A DNA stretch of 64,000 nucleotides. It comes from Physcomitrium patens (Eukaryota; Streptophyta; Bryopsida; Funariales; Funariaceae). The stretch spans positions 14,030,307 to 14,094,306 of the forward strand of contig NC_037270.1 of the NCBI RefSeq assembly GCF_000002425.4, read 5' to 3'. How positions within the stretch are numbered: position 1 is the first letter of the stretch; each line of letters starts with the position of its first letter. Shown piece after piece: positions 61,007 through 64,000 of the stretch. The position numbers and the translations under genes were made by a program. Under the pieces are notes generated by a model that saw only the letters and a list, made by a program, of their open reading frames with translations, was not told the DNA's origin and did not search any database.

Positions 61007-61149
61007 GAAAATTCTTCGAATATTCTTCTAGAATATTCTCTAAAGATTCTCTAAAGATTCCTTTAGAAGGTTCTAAAAGATTCTTAGAATATTCCCTAAA
61101 GATTCTCTTAGAAGGTTCTAGAATATTCTTAGAAGGTTCTAGAATATTC
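61007..61149 (+). promoter_or_regulatory. Heat-shock-element array in the E3 LTR
   Basis: Alternating GAA and TTC blocks at 2-bp spacing, the HSF binding pattern. GAAaaTTC at 61007-61014; GAAtaTTC at 61018-61025; TTCtaGAAtaTTC at 61026-61038; GAAggTTC at 61066-61073; GAAtaTTC at 61087-61094. Two four-unit elements, GAAggTTCtaGAAtaTTC, lie at 61111-61128 and 61132-61149. The array ends about 105 bp before the TATA box, a promoter-proximal position. It predicts HSF-driven transcription. Confidence 0.8.
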
Positions 61150-61161
61150 TGATAGATTCTA

Positions 61162-61252
61162 GGAAGTTGCTCGAGAAGTTTCCTAATTAGTAGAAGTTGT
61201 TGGAGAAGCGTCCTAGTTAGCGGAAGTAGCTCGAGAAGCTTCCTATTTAGTA
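61162..61252 (+). repeat. Threefold 30-bp repeat in the E3 LTR
   Basis: Three imperfect units of the type gaagttgctcgagaagtttc followed by ctaattag. Units 1 and 3 each contain a two-block heat-shock element (GAAgtTTC, GAAgcTTC). Confidence 0.8.
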
Positions 61253-61253
61253 G

Positions 61254-61263
61254 TATATATAGG
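61254..61263 (+). promoter_or_regulatory. E3 LTR TATA box
   Basis: gtatatatag, the only TATA-like motif in the LTR downstream of the heat-shock elements, with about 160 bp of transcribed LTR after it. Confidence 0.65.
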
Positions 61264-61444
61264 AGTCGAGGCTGAAGGGTTCTTCAGTCTCGACAACACA
61301 TCTCTTGGAGTTCTAGCTCACCTTTCTGGTGTTGTTCTTGTACTCATCTGTTTAATCTAGTTCTGCCACTTCTTCTTGAACTTCTTGTTAGATTTCAAGT
61401 CTGTATTTTGTGTCCGTGACAGTTTGTTGAGACTACATTTTCAC

Positions 61445-61456
61445 TGGTATCAGAGC
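61445..61456 (+). other. E3 primer-binding site, initiator tRNA-Met type
   Basis: TGGTATCAGAGC, the standard plant iMet site. It starts 23 bases after the LTR end, farther than usual; alternatively the LTR ends at 61443 (tttca). Confidence 0.85.
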
Positions 61457-61724
61457 TAGTTCCTTCTTGTTAGAGAGTGGATTACCCCTCTTCTTGAAGG
61501 TGTGCTAGTGTTTTAGAGGTTGCGGATTACCCTCCTCTAAACTGATATCTCTTCTTCCTCAATATTGGAGCCTTATTCTTCTTGGAGAGAGTGGATTACC
61601 CCTCATCTTGGAGTCTTAAGGCGTTTTAGAGGTTGCGGAGTACTCTCCTCTGAACCAATATTGTCCTCTTGTCAAAACTCTTTTTTCTTCTTTCTGAAGG
61701 TTAGCCGAAGGTTAAGACGTTAAA

Positions 61725-62726
61725 ATGGCTGAAAGTTTGGAATCTAAACTAGACGCCATCATAAATGCTCTTGCCTCGTTGTCACATAGGACAACAGAGA
61801 TCGAAGGAGTCATGGTAGGACTCCATAACAATGGAGCATCTGGGATAGCGCCATCTAAAGCATATCAGCCTCAAACTTCTGCGCCAGAAGAAGCAGTTCT
61901 ACCTCCATTTCAACAAGATCGAGTAGTCCTACAACGAAAGGAGCCTCGAGTTAGTCTTCCAGATAAGTTTGATGGAACTCGTTCCAAGTTTCGAGGTTTT
62001 GTCAACCAAATCAGGTTGATAACAATTTTACAGCCCGAACGTTATCCGACGGAGGAAGCGCGTGTTGGGCTTGTTATAACCTTGCTTACAGCACAAGCTC
62101 TGTCTTGGTTTACTCCCTTGTTCGAGAAGCGATCGCCAATCCTGAGCAACTTTGAAACGTTCTTGGAGGCGTTTGCAGAAGCATTTGGCGAGCATGATAA
62201 AGTTCGATGGGCTACAACAAAGATCCGATCGCTACGACAAGGAACACGCTCTGCATCAGTCTATGCCTCGGATTTCAGACAATTGGCAAGTGACATTAAT
62301 TGGGGTGAAGAGGCGTTGGTGAGTCAGTTTTATTGGAGCTTGAAGGATGATGTGAAGGACTTGCTGTTATCTCTTCCTGATCCTCAAACGCTCAACGAAG
62401 CTATTAGCCAAGCTGTAAAGTGTGACAACCGCCTATTCCAGTGTCGCCAAGACCAACGTCCAAGACACCAAATGACTCGTTACGACGTGACTATGTCTGC
62501 AAATAGCTTAAACTCACATTCGGAGGCAATAGACATGCAAATCGACACGGCGCGTGTCCGATCTCTTACTCCAACAGAGAAAAAATGGCGTATGGAGGAA
62601 GGGTTATGTTTGTACTGTGGAGAAGAAGGTCACAAGGTTGGAAATTGCCCCAAGAAGCAAAATTGGCACCCTGTCAAGACTAGAAGTGCGATGATTCAGG
62701 AAAACGACGACGCCCAGCCACAGTAG
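61725..62726 (+). CDS. E3 Gag (333 residues)
   Basis: Starts [19 protein letters not shown] (helical, coiled-coil-like N-terminus). The capsid-like region has [39 protein letters not shown] and [16 protein letters not shown], the retrotransposon-Gag pattern shared with PEG10-like and fungal elements. It ends with a full CX2CX4HX4C zinc knuckle near residues 292-305 ([14 protein letters not shown]). Open throughout. It overlaps the pol frame by 43 bp in the -1 frame. Confidence 0.88.
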   Translation: MAESLESKLDAIINALASLSHRTTEIEGVMVGLHNNGASGIAPSKAYQPQTSAPEEAVLPPFQQDRVVLQRKEPRVSLPDKFDGTRSKFRGFVNQIRLITILQPERYPTEEARVGLVITLLTAQALSWFTPLFEKRSPILSNFETFLEAFAEAFGEHDKVRWATTKIRSLRQGTRSASVYASDFRQLASDINWGEEALVSQFYWSLKDDVKDLLLSLPDPQTLNEAISQAVKCDNRLFQCRQDQRPRHQMTRYDVTMSANSLNSHSEAIDMQIDTARVRSLTPTEKKWRMEEGLCLYCGEEGHKVGNCPKKQNWHPVKTRSAMIQENDDAQPQ

Positions 62727-64000
62727 GACCCGTGCCGCTGGACAATCTAATATCACGACAACAATCAGGTTCCTCCTTCTCTGTCCAACCTGCCCGTTGT
62801 TTTACAATTCCTTTGTTTTTAGGCCCTCAAAAACAAAAAACTTTAGCTTTATTGGATTCGGGGGCATCTACTTGTTTTTTAGATGAAGAGTTTGCTAAAC
62901 GCCACAAGATCCGTTTAGTACAGAAGTCCAAACCTGTTCACGTAGAGGTGATAGATGGACGACCCTTATTGTCAGGCAACGTTACCTACGAATCAGAACC
63001 TATAGAAGTGGTCTTTAAGGACCATAGTAGTCACATTATTTTTAATATTATTAGAACCCCATCAAGCCCTGTTATCCTTGGTCTTTCTTGGTTAGAAGAT
63101 CATAATCCGTCCATTGATTGGAGGCTACGAAGGATAACATTTCCTGAAAAAAATAATAATAAACCTGTTGGTAGAACCTACATGAAGAAATCCATGTTTA
63201 TTGGAGTGAGAGCGTTCCTAAGATCGTCCAAGGAAGGCGCACCATTTGTCATTTATGCAGCTCCAACTAGCGGCGAGAATATCTCAACATCGAATATACC
63301 AGAGCAATATAGGGATTTTGAAGACATGTTTCAGAAGAAGAACGCTGATATACTGCCGGAACATCGACCATATGATTGCGCCATAGACTTAGAGGAAGGA
63401 GCGCAACCACCTTTTGGTCCAATATACAACCTATCGCAGACGGAGTTGGCAGAATTACGGAAGTACATCGATGAGAATCTAGCCAAGAATTTTATTCGAC
63501 ATTCAAAGTCGCCAGCTGGAGCACCAATCCTATTCGTAAAGAAAAAGGATGGCTCACTGCGGATGTGCGTGGACTACCGAGGACTCAACAAGGTGACCAA
63601 GAAAAATTGCTATCCCTTACCTTTGATCTCCGGCCTCTTAGATCAACTTGGACGTGCAAGGATTTTTACAAAGATTGATTTAAGAGGAGCCTACAACCTT
63701 GTGCGAATCAAAGAAGGAGATGAATGGAAGACAGCCTTTCGTACAAGGTATGGTCATTTTGAGTACAATGTCATGCCTTTTGGTCTTACCAATGCTCCAG
63801 CGGTCTTTCAGCATATGATGAACGACATCTTTCGGGAGTACCTCGATGACTTTGTTGTCATCTATCTGGATGATATTTTGATATTTTCCAAGAATGAAGA
63901 AGAACATGAGAAGCACGTTTGTTTGGTTCTTGAAAAACTACGCGAACGAGGACTCTACGCCAAGTTGGAGAAGTGTCAATTTCACCAGAATGAGATGGAA
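62684..64000 (+). CDS. E3 Pol, partial (protease and reverse transcriptase)
   Basis: Open without stop from 62684 to the window end. It lies -1 relative to gag and has no early ATG needed if made by frameshifting. The protease has [20 protein letters not shown] near 62845 and [12 protein letters not shown] near 63070. RT has the sequence [14 protein letters not shown] near 63560, [11 protein letters not shown] (catalytic Asp) near 63670, [13 protein letters not shown] near 63775 and YLDD at 63863-63874. All catalytic positions expected so far are present. RNase H and integrase would follow outside the window. Confidence 0.88.

Larger units (their letters stand above)
60989..61421 (+). repeat. 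E3 5' LTR (433 bp)
   Basis: Opens TGTCATGGACA and closes TGTCCGTGACA, imperfect inverted ends (10 of 11). The left end coincides with the break in E2 coding sequence. A heat-shock-element array occupies the first 160 bp, a threefold 30-bp repeat follows, and a TATA box lies near 61254. Confidence 0.85.
60989..64000 (+). mobile_element. E3: Ty3 element with open gag and pol, continues past window
   Basis: LTR 60989-61421, primer site 61445-61456, gag 61725-62726, pol from 62684 to the window end with no stop. RT and protease are of the common Ty3 type ([17 protein letters not shown]), and Gag has a PEG10/fungal-like retrotransposon Gag body. It is distinct from E1/E2. Inserted in the end of E2 pol; left flank gataa. 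Tcn1-like chromoviruses known from mosses are a candidate lineage, by inference only. Confidence 0.9.

Overview
The window looks like nuclear DNA of a land plant. It holds two intron-containing plant genes: an HSA32-type heat-stress-associated gene and a bHLH transcription factor with a C-terminal ACT-like domain. Both lie in GC-moderate islands separated by very AT-rich, retrotransposon-filled DNA. Two Ty3 lineages here have a fungal flavour: one family has an FLDD reverse transcriptase and a DHGS protease, and a separate element has a fungal-type Gag. With the sharp AT-rich/GC-moderate compartments, this makes a bryophyte, probably a moss, my best guess. That is inference, not proof.

Layout. 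1-5199: 3' part of a decayed Ty3 element (called E1) with its 3' LTR. 5200-10574: a decayed Ty1/copia element lacking a recognisable 5' LTR. 10575-14450: gene island with the six-exon HSA32-like gene (CDS 12295-14407). 14450-26820: AT-rich desert with two LTR relics near 18.4-19.2 kb and an advanced copia relic (about 22.4-26.8 kb). 26820-31390: GC-moderate DNA in which I recognise no gene. 31390-38900: a second gene island with the four-exon bHLH gene (CDS 34395-35700). 38900-45146: AT-rich DNA with two tandem, antisense chromovirus relics. 45147 to the end: a nest of LTR retrotransposons.

The nest. A Ty3 element (E2, LTR 45147-46602, primer site matching tRNA-Trp) sits in the antisense chromovirus relic. 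Its integrase is interrupted by a three-LTR array, LTR-internal-LTR-internal-LTR with a period of exactly 3730 bp. This is a non-autonomous, Gag-only element (TR-GAG type) of the same family. The distribution of variants among the three LTRs shows the array arose by unequal crossing-over between the 5' and 3' LTRs of one insertion. E2 is broken again at 60989 by a third Ty3 element (E3), which runs off the window with open gag and pol frames. The E3 LTR carries long arrays of perfect heat-shock elements upstream of a TATA box, so it is predicted to be heat-inducible.

How they work together: E1 and E2 are pseudogenised. The TR-GAG element encodes only a Gag-like protein plus an unrecognised downstream reading frame, so it would need enzymes from a relative. 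E3 is the only element here that looks potentially active. The two host genes show no functional link beyond the coincidence that one is a heat-stress gene.
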